A stretch of DNA of 64,000 nt from Antricoccus suffuscus (GTDB lineage Bacteria; Actinomycetota; Actinomycetes; Mycobacteriales; Antricoccaceae), in contig NZ_PVUE01000002.1 of assembly GCF_003003235.1 (NCBI RefSeq), forward strand, positions 186,001-250,000, in the 5' to 3' direction. Under the pieces are notes generated by a model that saw only the letters and a program-made list of their open reading frames with translations, was not told the origin of the DNA and did not search any database. Positions 28,036 to 36,370 of this stretch are shown piece by piece. Each line of letters begins with the position of its first letter. Position 1 is the first letter of the stretch. The position numbers and the translations under genes were made by a program.

Positions 28036-28620
28036 GTGGCGTTGAATATCAGTATGGAAAACATCGAGCCAAACGCGGCTCTCCTCATCATCGATGTACA
28101 GCACGGGTTTGATTCGTCGGCCTGGGGCCCAAGCACCAACCCGCAGTGTGAGGCCAACGTCGAGAAACTGGCTGAGGCTTGGGAAAAGTCCGATCGGCCG
28201 ATCGTCGTTGTACGACACGATTCGCCCAAAGAAGGTTCGCCGCTGGCTCCGGGCACCGAGGGCAACATGCTCAAAGACTTCGTGGCCGCGTTGGACCCGG
28301 CGCTCAAGATCGGTAAGTCGGTCAACTCGGTGTTCTACGGTACGCCGGACCTCCAAGAATGGCTTGGGGCGCAAGGGATCTCGCAGTTCGTCGTGTGCGG
28401 TATCCAGACCAACATGTGTGTCGAGACGACCGCACGTATGGGTGGCAACCTCGGCTATCAGGTCGTCGTACCGATCGACGCGACGCGGACGTTCGACCTC
28501 AAAGGTCCCGACGGCACGACGACCTCGGCCGACGAACTCATGCGTACGACGGCCACCAATCTGCATGGCGGCGGCTTCGCGACGGTGACCTCTACGAGCG
28601 AGCTGCTTGCCGCACTGTAA
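28036..28620 (+). CDS. isochorismatase-like cysteine hydrolase
   Basis: This is a cysteine hydrolase of the isochorismatase/nicotinamidase superfamily. The catalytic Asp is in ALLIIDVQHGF (Asp20) and the nucleophilic Cys in CGIQTNMCVETTARM (about 128); a conserved Lys (IGKSVNSVFYG) lies between. The substrate is not predictable. The GTG at 28036 is used, but an ATG at 28054 (MENIEPNAALL) is equally plausible since neither has a strong ribosome site. It converges with an alpha/beta hydrolase gene seven bases away. Confidence 0.88.
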   Translation: MALNISMENIEPNAALLIIDVQHGFDSSAWGPSTNPQCEANVEKLAEAWEKSDRPIVVVRHDSPKEGSPLAPGTEGNMLKDFVAALDPALKIGKSVNSVFYGTPDLQEWLGAQGISQFVVCGIQTNMCVETTARMGGNLGYQVVVPIDATRTFDLKGPDGTTTSADELMRTTATNLHGGGFATVTSTSELLAAL

Positions 28621-28627
28621 GACAGTC

Positions 28628-29395
28628 CTAGAGACCGTTGAGGAATTCGGCGACGGCAGCGTTGAACAACTCCGGCTGGTCCATGTTTGCAGCGTGTCCG
28701 GCGTCCGGAATGACGACCTTGCGCGCGCCCGGGATCTTGCTGGTCATGTAGTCGGTCGCCGCGAGGTAGTTCGTGTCGTTGGCGCCGACCACGATGAGGG
28801 TCGGTACGTCGATCGTGGGCAATGAGTTGATTACCCGCGCGTCCTGCTGCGCAAGTACGCCGCGGGCCACGTGCATCAGCGCTTGCGGATTGTCGTGCAC
28901 GGCGCCGGCGACTTCGGCCGACTTTGCCTGGCCCTGGTCCGCACTTCCTTTTTGGACCGCGACCTTCTCGGCGTACTCGTTCCACCCCGTGCGCGCTGAA
29001 TCGCTCTTGTAGCCCGGGCCCGTGTCCTGCAACAGAAGTGCGGCGATTCGTTGGGGATGCGCCAAGTGGTAGGCGAGCGTGAGATAACCGCCAAGCGACA
29101 TGCCGCCGACGATGACTTTGGGTGCGTCGAGCAGGTCGATCAGCGCGTCGATGTCCGCGACGTTGATCGCCTCGCTGTAACCCTCGGTCTTGCCAGGATC
29201 CCCGCTCTGCCCGTGACCGCGCTGGTCGTAGGTCAGCAGCGGTCGGTCTTTCGACAGCGCTTCGATGTTGGGTTCCCACATCGCCGCCGTCGCGGAGAAG
29301 CCGTGCGTAATGATCATCGGCGTGCCGGTGGCGTCCGGATTGTGGATCTCGTAAGCAAGTCGCGTGCCGTCGTCTCGTGTCAGGAACTGCCGCAT
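28628..29395 (-). CDS. alpha/beta hydrolase
   Basis: The 255-residue cytoplasmic enzyme has the alpha/beta-hydrolase elbow GGMSLGGY (Ser100), the oxyanion HGFSATAAMW, the acid in VVGANDTN and the catalytic His in DAGHAANMDQPE. It resembles 3-oxoadipate enol-lactonase or BpoC-like esterases, but the substrate is not fixed. It runs opposite to its neighbours and leaves a 205-base divergent region before the luciferase-like gene. Confidence 0.9.
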   Translation of the reverse strand: MRQFLTRDDGTRLAYEIHNPDATGTPMIITHGFSATAAMWEPNIEALSKDRPLLTYDQRGHGQSGDPGKTEGYSEAINVADIDALIDLLDAPKVIVGGMSLGGYLTLAYHLAHPQRIAALLLQDTGPGYKSDSARTGWNEYAEKVAVQKGSADQGQAKSAEVAGAVHDNPQALMHVARGVLAQQDARVINSLPTIDVPTLIVVGANDTNYLAATDYMTSKIPGARKVVIPDAGHAANMDQPELFNAAVAEFLNGL

Positions 29396-29600
29396 TGTGC
29401 CTCCAGGTAGGGAATGTCGCCGACGTTACGCCGTTCCGCGGCGCGGAGACAAGATTGCAGACATGGCCGGTCGTACGTCGATGCTTGCTCAGCCGTCCCG
29501 TCGACGCTAGCGTCCAGCAAGGGATACTCGACATCGGCCGCCGCGTCGATGACGACTCGTTGTCCATGACTGTGCAACTCAACGCCTACGAAAGGGTGCT

Positions 29601-30515
29601 ATGACGACCCCTCTTGGACTTGTGCTCAAGGCGGTATCTGCGTCCGACGTGACGACTATCGCCGCGGCGGCTGAAGACGCTGGCATCACGCACCTTTACC
29701 TACCCGAAACTGGTCTGCTGTCCGCGTCCAATGTGACTGGCCGCGACCCGTTCATTACGTCCGCCGCGGCATTGCGCGCGACGACAAGGATGCATGTCGG
29801 GCCCGGGATCGCGGCGTCAACGGTGCGGCCAAGTCGGATTGCCAGCCTGCTCGCGGCCACGATCAACGAAGAGTCTGACGGCCGGTTCATTATGGGTGTA
29901 GGCGTATCGCATCGCCCGACCATTGAGGCGCTCGGTTTGCCCTATCCGGCTTCACCGCTGGGCCAGCTCACGACGTACGTGCGCGAGGTCAAGGCGGCTT
30001 CCGCAGGTGACATCGGCTTCGGGGGAGGGTTCCCGGTCGTTGTTGGCGCGCTCGGGCCGAAGATGATCGACCTGGCTGCCTCCGAGTCCGACGGCGTCAT
30101 CCTCAACTGGCTGACGCCACAGACAGCCGGTACGACGGCCGCGCAGATCGCGGCGGCCGCCACTGCAGCCGGCAAGAGTGGCGTGATGTCGGCGTTGTTC
30201 ATCCGCGTTGGATCGCCGGAGAGCGTGCGGGCCGATGCCGCGTCGTACAACGACAACTTGCCCAACTATCGCAAGCATTTCGCGAGCCAAGGTCTCGCCG
30301 ACGTAGAAGCAGTCGTCGCCGGCACGTGCATGCGGTACGACGCCGCGGCGGTTGTTGACACGCTCTCGAGCTACTACGAGCAGGGTGTCACCGTCCCGTG
30401 CGTCTACCCGACGGGGATGACGACCGAGCAGATCATCGAGTTGCTGGGACAGGTCGCGAAGCGTCGCGACGCCGGATCGAGTACGACGACCACTACGGAT
30501 GGAGTCAACGCGTGA
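29601..30515 (+). CDS. LLM-class (luciferase-like) oxidoreductase
   Basis: The 304-residue protein is a TIM-barrel luciferase-like monooxygenase: AAAAEDAGITHLYLPET, TTRMHVGPGIAASTVRPS, ESDGRFIMGVGVSH and ALGPKMIDLAASESDGVILNW follow the family strands. Such proteins use F420 or FMN, and the cofC gene in the window makes F420 plausible. The C-terminus is a Thr-rich tail. The stop overlaps the next gene in GTGA, coupling it to a metallo-hydrolase. Confidence 0.88.
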   Translation: MTTPLGLVLKAVSASDVTTIAAAAEDAGITHLYLPETGLLSASNVTGRDPFITSAAALRATTRMHVGPGIAASTVRPSRIASLLAATINEESDGRFIMGVGVSHRPTIEALGLPYPASPLGQLTTYVREVKAASAGDIGFGGGFPVVVGALGPKMIDLAASESDGVILNWLTPQTAGTTAAQIAAAATAAGKSGVMSALFIRVGSPESVRADAASYNDNLPNYRKHFASQGLADVEAVVAGTCMRYDAAAVVDTLSSYYEQGVTVPCVYPTGMTTEQIIELLGQVAKRRDAGSSTTTTTDGVNA

Positions 30516-31276
30516 AACTACTGGCCGTCCCCGCGGGGCACGTGACGAGCAAGATGCCGGAGATGGAAGGTACGGCGCCCAACCCGGTCATGGCGTTCGT
30601 TATTCAGACCGCTGGCGAGACCGTCCTTTTCGACACCGGCATGCATCCACACGTGCGCGAGGACGCTGTCGGTTACTGGGGTGGGATCGCGCGGCGGCAC
30701 CTCGTGCCGGTGCTGCCGGATGACGCCGATGTGGTGAGCCGTCTCGAGGCCGCGGGCATCGCCCCGAAGGACGTGACGCTTGTGCTCAACTCGCACCTGC
30801 ACAACGACCATGCCGGGATGAACCGCTACTTCCCGGACAGCAGAGTCCTTGTGCGCCAGCGTGAGTGGGACCACGCGATCACCGTGATGGACGACAACTC
30901 CAGCGGTTTCGTGCGCAACGACTTCTATGACGACAGCGCGCTGCCGGAGTTCTTCGACTACGAGTCGGAGTGTGACCTGCTGGGTAACGGCGTACTCACG
31001 CTGGTGTCGACACCCGGCCATACACCGGGCCATCAGTGTCTGAAGATCACGTTTCCCTCTGGCGCTCAGCACATCCTGTCCGGCGACGCGGTTTACAACG
31101 CCGGCCAGCTTGACACCGGCGAACCGCCCGCCATCACCTGGGATCGGGACGTCGCCGTGGAGAGTGTCAAACGGCTGGCCGGCCTGCGCGACACCGGTGC
31201 CAGCGTGCACGTGTGCCACGACCCGGGTGAATGGCACGGCGTCGAAAAAATCCAGACGGTCTACGAGGAAAAGTGA
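30512..31276 (+). CDS. MBL-fold hydrolase of the AHL-lactonase-like group
   Basis: This metallo-beta-lactamase-fold protein has the dinuclear zinc motif SHLHNDHAG, then TPGHTPGH and SGDAVYN, in the order seen in N-acyl-homoserine-lactone lactonases. The sequence between the motifs (YFPDSRVLVRQREWDHA) is also typical of that group. The true substrate may be another lactone or ester. The GTG at 30512 overlaps the preceding stop. It lies between two luciferase-like oxidoreductase genes, pointing to a joint catabolic or quenching pathway. Confidence 0.88.
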   Translation: MKLLAVPAGHVTSKMPEMEGTAPNPVMAFVIQTAGETVLFDTGMHPHVREDAVGYWGGIARRHLVPVLPDDADVVSRLEAAGIAPKDVTLVLNSHLHNDHAGMNRYFPDSRVLVRQREWDHAITVMDDNSSGFVRNDFYDDSALPEFFDYESECDLLGNGVLTLVSTPGHTPGHQCLKITFPSGAQHILSGDAVYNAGQLDTGEPPAITWDRDVAVESVKRLAGLRDTGASVHVCHDPGEWHGVEKIQTVYEEK

Positions 31277-32177
31277 CGATAAGCAGACATCTTGCATCCG
31301 CCGGTACGGCGCTGACGGCCGGGTCCATCTGCCGCAAGCCGGATCCGCCGCGAACGCCGACAGCCTGCGGGAGGCCGCCGTCCTTGCCGAGCAGCTGGGA
31401 TTTGCCGCGGCGTGGGTCAGTGATCACGTCGTCGTACAAAAAGGCTCGGTGTACCCGCCATCGGCGTATATCTATGAACCGATTGTGTCGCTCACGTGGG
31501 CTGCGGCCGCTACGAGTGTCATCGAACTCGGTACGACCGTGCTCGTTTTGCCGATGCGCCGCCCGGTGATCATGGCCAAGATGCTGTCATCGCTGGACAT
31601 TCTCAGTAATGGCCGGCTTATCGTCGGCGGTGCGGGCGGTTACGTTGTGCCCGAGTTCGCGACTCTCGGCGTACCGATGGACGAACGCGGTCCGCGCACC
31701 GACGAGGCTATCGACATCATGCGCGCGATGTGGACCGAGGACCCGATTACGGGGGACTACCCGGTCCATGGCGTGACGTTCGACCAGATGCGCGCGAAAC
31801 CGCAACCCGGTAGACGTATCCCGATCTGGATCGGCGGACACAGCGGACCGGCATTGCGTCGTGCGACCCGGCTTGGCGACGGATGGCACGGGATCCTCGC
31901 CGCGCCACGTGGAGCCGAGTTCGGCGATCTTGTGGCGCAGGTGTCGAAGGTCCGCGAGGAGCGGCCCGAAAGCGATTACGTCTTATCAGTGAGAGTGCCC
32001 TGGGACGGGCTGGAAGACGACCACGACGAGATGCTCGGCTGGATTGACAAGCTGCGCGAGCTCGGCATCACGCACATCTTGGCCGAGCCGCGGCAGCGCA
32101 CTAAAGATGACTACCTACGTTCGATTGAGGGTCTTGCCGAGGTCTTCGGCCGGGCCGGGGCGCTGCAGCCACTATGA
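31227..32177 (+). CDS. LLM-class F420-dependent oxidoreductase, start uncertain
   Basis: The conserved part begins at HLPQAGSAANADSLREAA and continues with FAAAWVSDHVV, LTWAAAATSVIELGTTVLVLP, SNGRLIVGGAGG and RIPIWIGGHSGPALRRA, a TIGR03619-type F420-dependent family. No ATG, GTG or TTG lies where the family normally starts (about 31310). I list the in-frame GTG at 31227, which overlaps the upstream gene by 50 bases; the only in-frame ATG is at 31110. A GTG at 31273 overlapping the upstream stop is in the wrong frame, so a frameshift or sequencing error near the start is possible. Confidence 0.75.
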   Translation: MNGTASKKSRRSTRKSDDKQTSCIRRYGADGRVHLPQAGSAANADSLREAAVLAEQLGFAAAWVSDHVVVQKGSVYPPSAYIYEPIVSLTWAAAATSVIELGTTVLVLPMRRPVIMAKMLSSLDILSNGRLIVGGAGGYVVPEFATLGVPMDERGPRTDEAIDIMRAMWTEDPITGDYPVHGVTFDQMRAKPQPGRRIPIWIGGHSGPALRRATRLGDGWHGILAAPRGAEFGDLVAQVSKVREERPESDYVLSVRVPWDGLEDDHDEMLGWIDKLRELGITHILAEPRQRTKDDYLRSIEGLAEVFGRAGALQPL

Positions 32178-32215
32178 CCGAGGCACCGTCCGGTGTGCCC
32201 GCCCGCTGTTGATGC

Positions 32216-34534
32216 CTATGCGTGACGGCCTGGTCGACGACGTAGGCGCCACTGCAGTGCGACTCCGGCGAGAATCGCCCCCAGTGCTATTGCGAGCAGA
32301 CCCGACAACCCCGTGGTGCCGGTCGAAGCCAGTACGGCGTCCGAACCACTCCCACCGTCTGTCGGTGTCGTCTCGCCTGTAGGCGGGACAGCGCTGGCCG
32401 ACGATGAAGTGCCCGACGGCGCAGAACTGTCCGAGGGCGCAGTCGGTTGGCCACTGGCCGAGAGGACGAGGAACGTCGTCGTGGCATCAGCCGAGTCATT
32501 GCCCGCAGGATCGGTTTGGAAGGCGACGACGGTGTGCGTTCCGTCCGACAGCTGCGGCGCCGTCAACGACCAAGTTCCGGCGTCGCCGGCAGTCAGCGCA
32601 GCCGTAAGGCCTACCCCCGGGTTTTTCTGGGCAGCGGCGACGATCTGAGTCGTGCCGATCGCATGGCCGTCGACCGCCACCGTGACAGTGTTGCCGACCA
32701 CGCCCGTGCCGGTGATGGCTGGAGTTGTGTCGTCGGTGGTCGATCCGTCAGCGGGTGCAGTGATCACAGGCGCCGGGGGGACGGGACTGTCGACGGTTTG
32801 GGTCAGAGTCGCGCTACTCGGTGCGTAGTTAGTGGTGCCGTTGTAGGTGGCCTCGACGGTGTGCCCGCCCGCGGTCGGTTGGTCGGTGCAGGTCGCCTTC
32901 GGTTCCAGGCCCGGGTCGTCAGGACGGTCGAACGTCACTCCCGAACAGACCACGACCGGGTTCTGCGCGTCGGTAACGTCCACGAAGTCGACGGTGGCGT
33001 TCCACATGTCGCCGGCGACGTACCCCTCAACGCCGACGGTGTAGGTGACAGATGCGCCGGTGTTCGACGGGTTGGCCGACGACATGAGCGTGGTGCTCGT
33101 CGGAGCCCTGTTGACGTGCTGCGTGAATTGCACGGACTCCGATGGCGCGTAGGCGCCGCCGGAATCCCGATAGCACGCGACGATCTGATGGTCGCCGGCA
33201 CCGAGCAAATAGGTCTTGGTCACGGTGCCGTCGCCGTTCTGCGGCAGCGGGGTGTACGGCGGAACACAGCCATTCCCGAGGGCATCCAGGGTGACCTCGC
33301 CGGTAGGCACGGGCTGGTTGTCCGTCGTGGTAGTCACTTCGACGGTGAAGGTAGTGCCGCCGAAAGTGGACGGGTTATTCGTCGGCGTCACCGTGATGGT
33401 GGTGGGCGTCGAGACTGGCGCGGGCTCGATCTCGACCGCACCCGCGGTGCAGGCCTGGTCGGTCACGATCGGGCGCGGAACACCGCGCTGGTCGACCACC
33501 GGGTGCGTGGGGTCGCCGCACAGGTATACGCCCTGACCATTGATAATCACGCCGGACATTGCGGTGCCGGCCGGAATCACCCCGCTTGCGCTGCTACCCG
33601 CTCCCGGGAGCACGGTCTGGGTGAGACCGCCATTGTCGGCCAACCCGTAGTTGCTCGATAGATCCGGCAATTTCAGGCTCTCCAGGCTCACCGTCTGGCT
33701 TGTTCCGCCAGGGGTGAACCCGCAGGTGTCGTCGTCGGCGACGTTGTACCCGCTGTCGGTCAAGAAGCCTGTACAGCTGTATTCGTTGGCGGCGAACAGA
33801 TTCCCGGTCAGCGGCGGGCTGTTGACGCCCGAAATGCCTAGTGTGTTGCCGACGAAGGTGGAAGACACGACAGTCGCGTTTCCATTGCCCATGACAATGC
33901 CGCCGCTGAAGCCAGAGTCGCTGGTGCGGATGTTTCCGACGAATGTCGACGAACGCACGGTGAGGTTTGCGCGTGGTCCGACACTCGAGATGCCGCCACC
34001 TAGGGCAACGTTGGATCCGCTGTCCGTCGCGGTATTGTTCGCGAACGTCGAATCGGCGACGACAACGGTTCCATTCAGGCTGTAGATGCCGCCGCCGCTG
34101 GTGTCTGTGACGCTGGTGTTCTCGATGGTTACACCGCTGATGGTCAACGACGTGTCGGCGGCGACCGAGAAGATGTGGGTAGCGCTATGTTGCCCGTCGA
34201 AGGTGGCCGTTACACCGTCGGCGGGTTGGATTGTCAGATCCGTGTCGATGTTCCAGCCGGTCGAGGTAGCGAACGTCGCGGCGGTGCCGCCGTCCGCGAC
34301 CAGATAGATCGCGGACGCGTCCGTCATCGCGAGTGCGGTGTCCAGCGAGCACGGGCTGCTGACGTCGGTGCAGTCCCCGGACCCGGCCGGTGAGGCGTAG
34401 TACTCGCCCGGCGCCGCCACTGCAGCCGGTGCCCCGAACGCGGCGATCGAGCCGACCGCCAACGCGGCCGTGGCGGCGAAAGCCGCCGCGCGGCGGGCCC
34501 GGTGCGCACAACTGGAGGCGATCTTCGATGCCAT
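32216..34534 (-). CDS. LASTG-anchored surface protein with beta-helix and Ig-like repeats
   Basis: The 772-residue protein has a signal peptide (about 1-40), a right-handed beta-helix region with repeated ADSTFANN, RSSTFVGN and SSTFVGN units (about 90-330), and two Ig-like domains with STTLMSSANPSNTGASVTYT-type repeats (about 370-570). A further Ig-like domain and a Ser/Thr/Pro-rich stalk follow. The C-terminus is a sorting signal: LASTG, a hydrophobic helix and RRRPGRHA. LAxTG is the class E sortase signal of actinobacteria. The product is probably a wall-attached adhesin. The RBS AGGAGAG follows a structured leader. Confidence 0.88.
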   Translation of the reverse strand: MASKIASSCAHRARRAAAFAATAALAVGSIAAFGAPAAVAAPGEYYASPAGSGDCTDVSSPCSLDTALAMTDASAIYLVADGGTAATFATSTGWNIDTDLTIQPADGVTATFDGQHSATHIFSVAADTSLTISGVTIENTSVTDTSGGGIYSLNGTVVVADSTFANNTATDSGSNVALGGGISSVGPRANLTVRSSTFVGNIRTSDSGFSGGIVMGNGNATVVSSTFVGNTLGISGVNSPPLTGNLFAANEYSCTGFLTDSGYNVADDDTCGFTPGGTSQTVSLESLKLPDLSSNYGLADNGGLTQTVLPGAGSSASGVIPAGTAMSGVIINGQGVYLCGDPTHPVVDQRGVPRPIVTDQACTAGAVEIEPAPVSTPTTITVTPTNNPSTFGGTTFTVEVTTTTDNQPVPTGEVTLDALGNGCVPPYTPLPQNGDGTVTKTYLLGAGDHQIVACYRDSGGAYAPSESVQFTQHVNRAPTSTTLMSSANPSNTGASVTYTVGVEGYVAGDMWNATVDFVDVTDAQNPVVVCSGVTFDRPDDPGLEPKATCTDQPTAGGHTVEATYNGTTNYAPSSATLTQTVDSPVPPAPVITAPADGSTTDDTTPAITGTGVVGNTVTVAVDGHAIGTTQIVAAAQKNPGVGLTAALTAGDAGTWSLTAPQLSDGTHTVVAFQTDPAGNDSADATTTFLVLSASGQPTAPSDSSAPSGTSSSASAVPPTGETTPTDGGSGSDAVLASTGTTGLSGLLAIALGAILAGVALQWRLRRRPGRHA

Positions 34535-34544
34535 GAACTCTCCT

Positions 34545-34633
34545 ACCAGGGGACGCCGAATCCACGATCACCGAAGTTGGCGACCGCGGCGGCTCCTCAG
34601 GCCACCTACCCGCCAACCTGTGTCCCCGCTGGT
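34545..34633 (-). promoter_or_regulatory. structured 5' leader of the LASTG surface protein gene
   Basis: On the minus strand an outer stem pairs ACCA/TGGT and GGGGAC/GTCCCC across 34622-34633 and 34545-34554, with a 2-base bulge. Inside it GTTGGCG/CGCCAAC (34611-34617 with 34576-34582) encloses GGTGGC/GCCGCC with a 7-base loop. The ribosome site follows the outer stem directly. It does not match the consensus of riboswitch classes I could recall. Confidence 0.5.
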
Positions 34634-34669
34634 CAGACCCTACGAGGCGCCCGGCAGACAGTCGACGAT

Positions 34670-34687
34670 CTTAACAGGATTGTTAAG
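34670..34687. promoter_or_regulatory. operator-like dyad CTTAACA-N4-TGTTAAG
   Basis: A perfect 7-bp AT-rich inverted repeat with a 4-base spacer lies in the divergent region between the surface protein gene and ftsY. It is a candidate repressor or activator site for the surface protein gene. Confidence 0.4.
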
Positions 34688-34768
34688 TCCCGCTACGGCC
34701 CGCGGAGTTGAAGCCGAAGGCCCCGCGGCCCCGCGGAGGTCGGTCTACGGGTCTGGGACAATTGAGCA

Positions 34769-36091
34769 ATGGAATGGCTCATAATCTCGATCGTTGTCGT
34801 CGTGGTGCTCGTGCTGGCCGCGACGACGTTCATAATCAACAAGGGCAAGAAAATCGCCCGGCTCGAAGACGGCCCGGCAAAGGTTAAGGGACGCAGCGAC
34901 GAGGCGGAACCAAACGCTAGATCGGCAACGGCGACTGCGACGCTCCCGAAACCTTCGGTCGAGACGCCGCCCGCGGACGACGCCGCGAATGCGCCGACCG
35001 GCGAGAAGCCCTCTGGTGATACGACGGTCGACGGTACGACGAGCGCTCCCACCGACACCGACACAACCGCACCACCTTCTTCGGCAATCCCGACATCGGC
35101 GGAACCGGTCGAGGACATCGTCGTACCGGACAGTCCCGCCGAGCTGGTCGAGCTCGAACAGCCGCCGTCGACGAAGAAGCGCATGGGCCGCCTGCGCGAC
35201 CGACTCGCGCGGTCCAACTCCGCGTTCGGACGCGGACTGCTCGCAGTCATCAGCAAGGAACAGCTCGACGAGGACGACTGGGAAGATCTCGAGGACAACC
35301 TGCTGCAGGCGGACGTCGGCGTCGCCGCGACCACGCACATCGTTGAACAGCTGCGCACGAAGTCCAAGGTCTTAGGTACGGCGTCCCCGGACCAGCTACG
35401 CAATCTGCTCGCCGACGAGCTCGTCGAGGCGCTGAGCCCCGAGATGGATCGCACCGTCCGCAGCAAGTCGACCGACGGGAAGCCCGCGATCGTGATGGTC
35501 GTCGGCGTCAACGGCACCGGTAAGACGACGACGTGCGGCAAGCTCGCTCGAGTACTTGTCGGCGATGGCAACACGGTCCTGATGGGCGCGGCGGACACCT
35601 TCCGAGCCGCCGCCGCCGACCAGTTGCAGACCTGGGGAGAGCGGGTCGGAGTCGACGTAATCCGCGGCCCGGAGCAAGCCGACCCCGCCTCGGTAGCGTT
35701 CGACGCGGTCAAAGAAGGCATCAGCCGCAACGTCGACACCGTGCTGATCGACACAGCCGGCCGGCTCCACACGAAGATCGGACTCATGGACGAGCTGGGC
35801 AAGGTCGGCCGTGTGATCGCCAAACACAAGCCGATCGAAGAGACGCTGCTTGTGCTGGACGCGACGACCGGGCAGAACGGCGTCGTACAGGCGAAGGTGT
35901 TCACCGAGGTCGTTGACATCACCGGCGTCGTACTGACCAAGCTCGACGGGTCTGCCAAGGGCGGCATCGTGATCTCCGTGCAGCGTGAGCTCGGCGTACC
36001 GGTCAAACTGGTCGGACTCGGCGAGGGCAAGGACGACCTCGCCCCGTTCGATCCACGCGAGTTCGTCGAGGGTCTCCTCGCGAACGGTTAA
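34769..36091 (+). CDS. ftsY: signal recognition particle receptor FtsY
   Basis: FtsY docks SRP-bound ribosomes at the membrane. An N-terminal membrane helix (about 3-23) is followed by an Ala/Thr/Asp-rich linker to about residue 130. The NG domain has GVNGTGKTTT (246-255), DTAGRLH (about 328) and TKLDGSAKGG (about 390). Its partner Ffh is encoded 7.7 kb downstream. In mycobacteria smc is directly upstream; here the accessory block intervenes. Confidence 0.97.
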   Translation: MEWLIISIVVVVVLVLAATTFIINKGKKIARLEDGPAKVKGRSDEAEPNARSATATATLPKPSVETPPADDAANAPTGEKPSGDTTVDGTTSAPTDTDTTAPPSSAIPTSAEPVEDIVVPDSPAELVELEQPPSTKKRMGRLRDRLARSNSAFGRGLLAVISKEQLDEDDWEDLEDNLLQADVGVAATTHIVEQLRTKSKVLGTASPDQLRNLLADELVEALSPEMDRTVRSKSTDGKPAIVMVVGVNGTGKTTTCGKLARVLVGDGNTVLMGAADTFRAAAADQLQTWGERVGVDVIRGPEQADPASVAFDAVKEGISRNVDTVLIDTAGRLHTKIGLMDELGKVGRVIAKHKPIEETLLVLDATTGQNGVVQAKVFTEVVDITGVVLTKLDGSAKGGIVISVQRELGVPVKLVGLGEGKDDLAPFDPREFVEGLLANG

Positions 36092-36166
36092 GGAGAGGTA
36101 CGGCGCCCGCGAGCCGTGCGTTCCAACGCACGACTCGCGACTTCGTCTGTCTTCGTCCTCACCTCC

Positions 36167-36235
36167 GTACAAATGTATGGTTCGGCAGCGCCGCGGACGA
36201 AGCCTTGCTGTCGATCGGCACATATGTACGATCAA
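36167..36235. repeat. 69-bp intergenic element, copy B
   Basis: This is the second copy of the element at 9957-10025, in the same orientation and without gaps. TACAAATGTA (36168-36177) and CACATATGTA (36219-36228) mark the ends, again 51 bp apart. It lies between convergent ftsY and cbiO, so a promoter role for a flanking gene is unlikely at this site. The 36092-36370 gap holds no gene. Confidence 0.6.
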
Positions 36236-36335
36236 TGCACTGAATTTGCAAAGAGTGGCACGTCGGGGACGCGGAGGTCACCCTTGAGTGCCGCTGCCCG
36301 TGTTTAGCCTCGAAACCGAAATCGCACGCACCGGA

Positions 36336-36365
36336 GTGACGGATGGTCCGTTTTCGTGACGGATC
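36336..36365. repeat. GTGACGGATC short repeats, locus 3
   Basis: GTGACGGATG (36336-36345) and GTGACGGATC (36356-36365) recur with a 20-bp period just before the convergent cbiO stop. They belong to the family seen at 10035 and 24921. Confidence 0.55.
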
Positions 36366-36370
36366 GCGCG

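Noticed and set aside
31273-31340. programmed frameshift joining the GTG at 31273 to the luciferase-like frame
   Set aside because: No slippery sequence or downstream stem is evident; a start or sequence problem is simpler.
32447-33661. 404-codon plus-strand frame inside the surface protein gene
   Set aside because: Arg/Gly-rich shadow without domains; the minus-strand frame has signal peptide and sorting signal.
34693-36030. 445-codon minus-strand frame opposite ftsY
   Set aside because: Ser/Thr-rich shadow; the ftsY frame carries the complete GTPase motifs.
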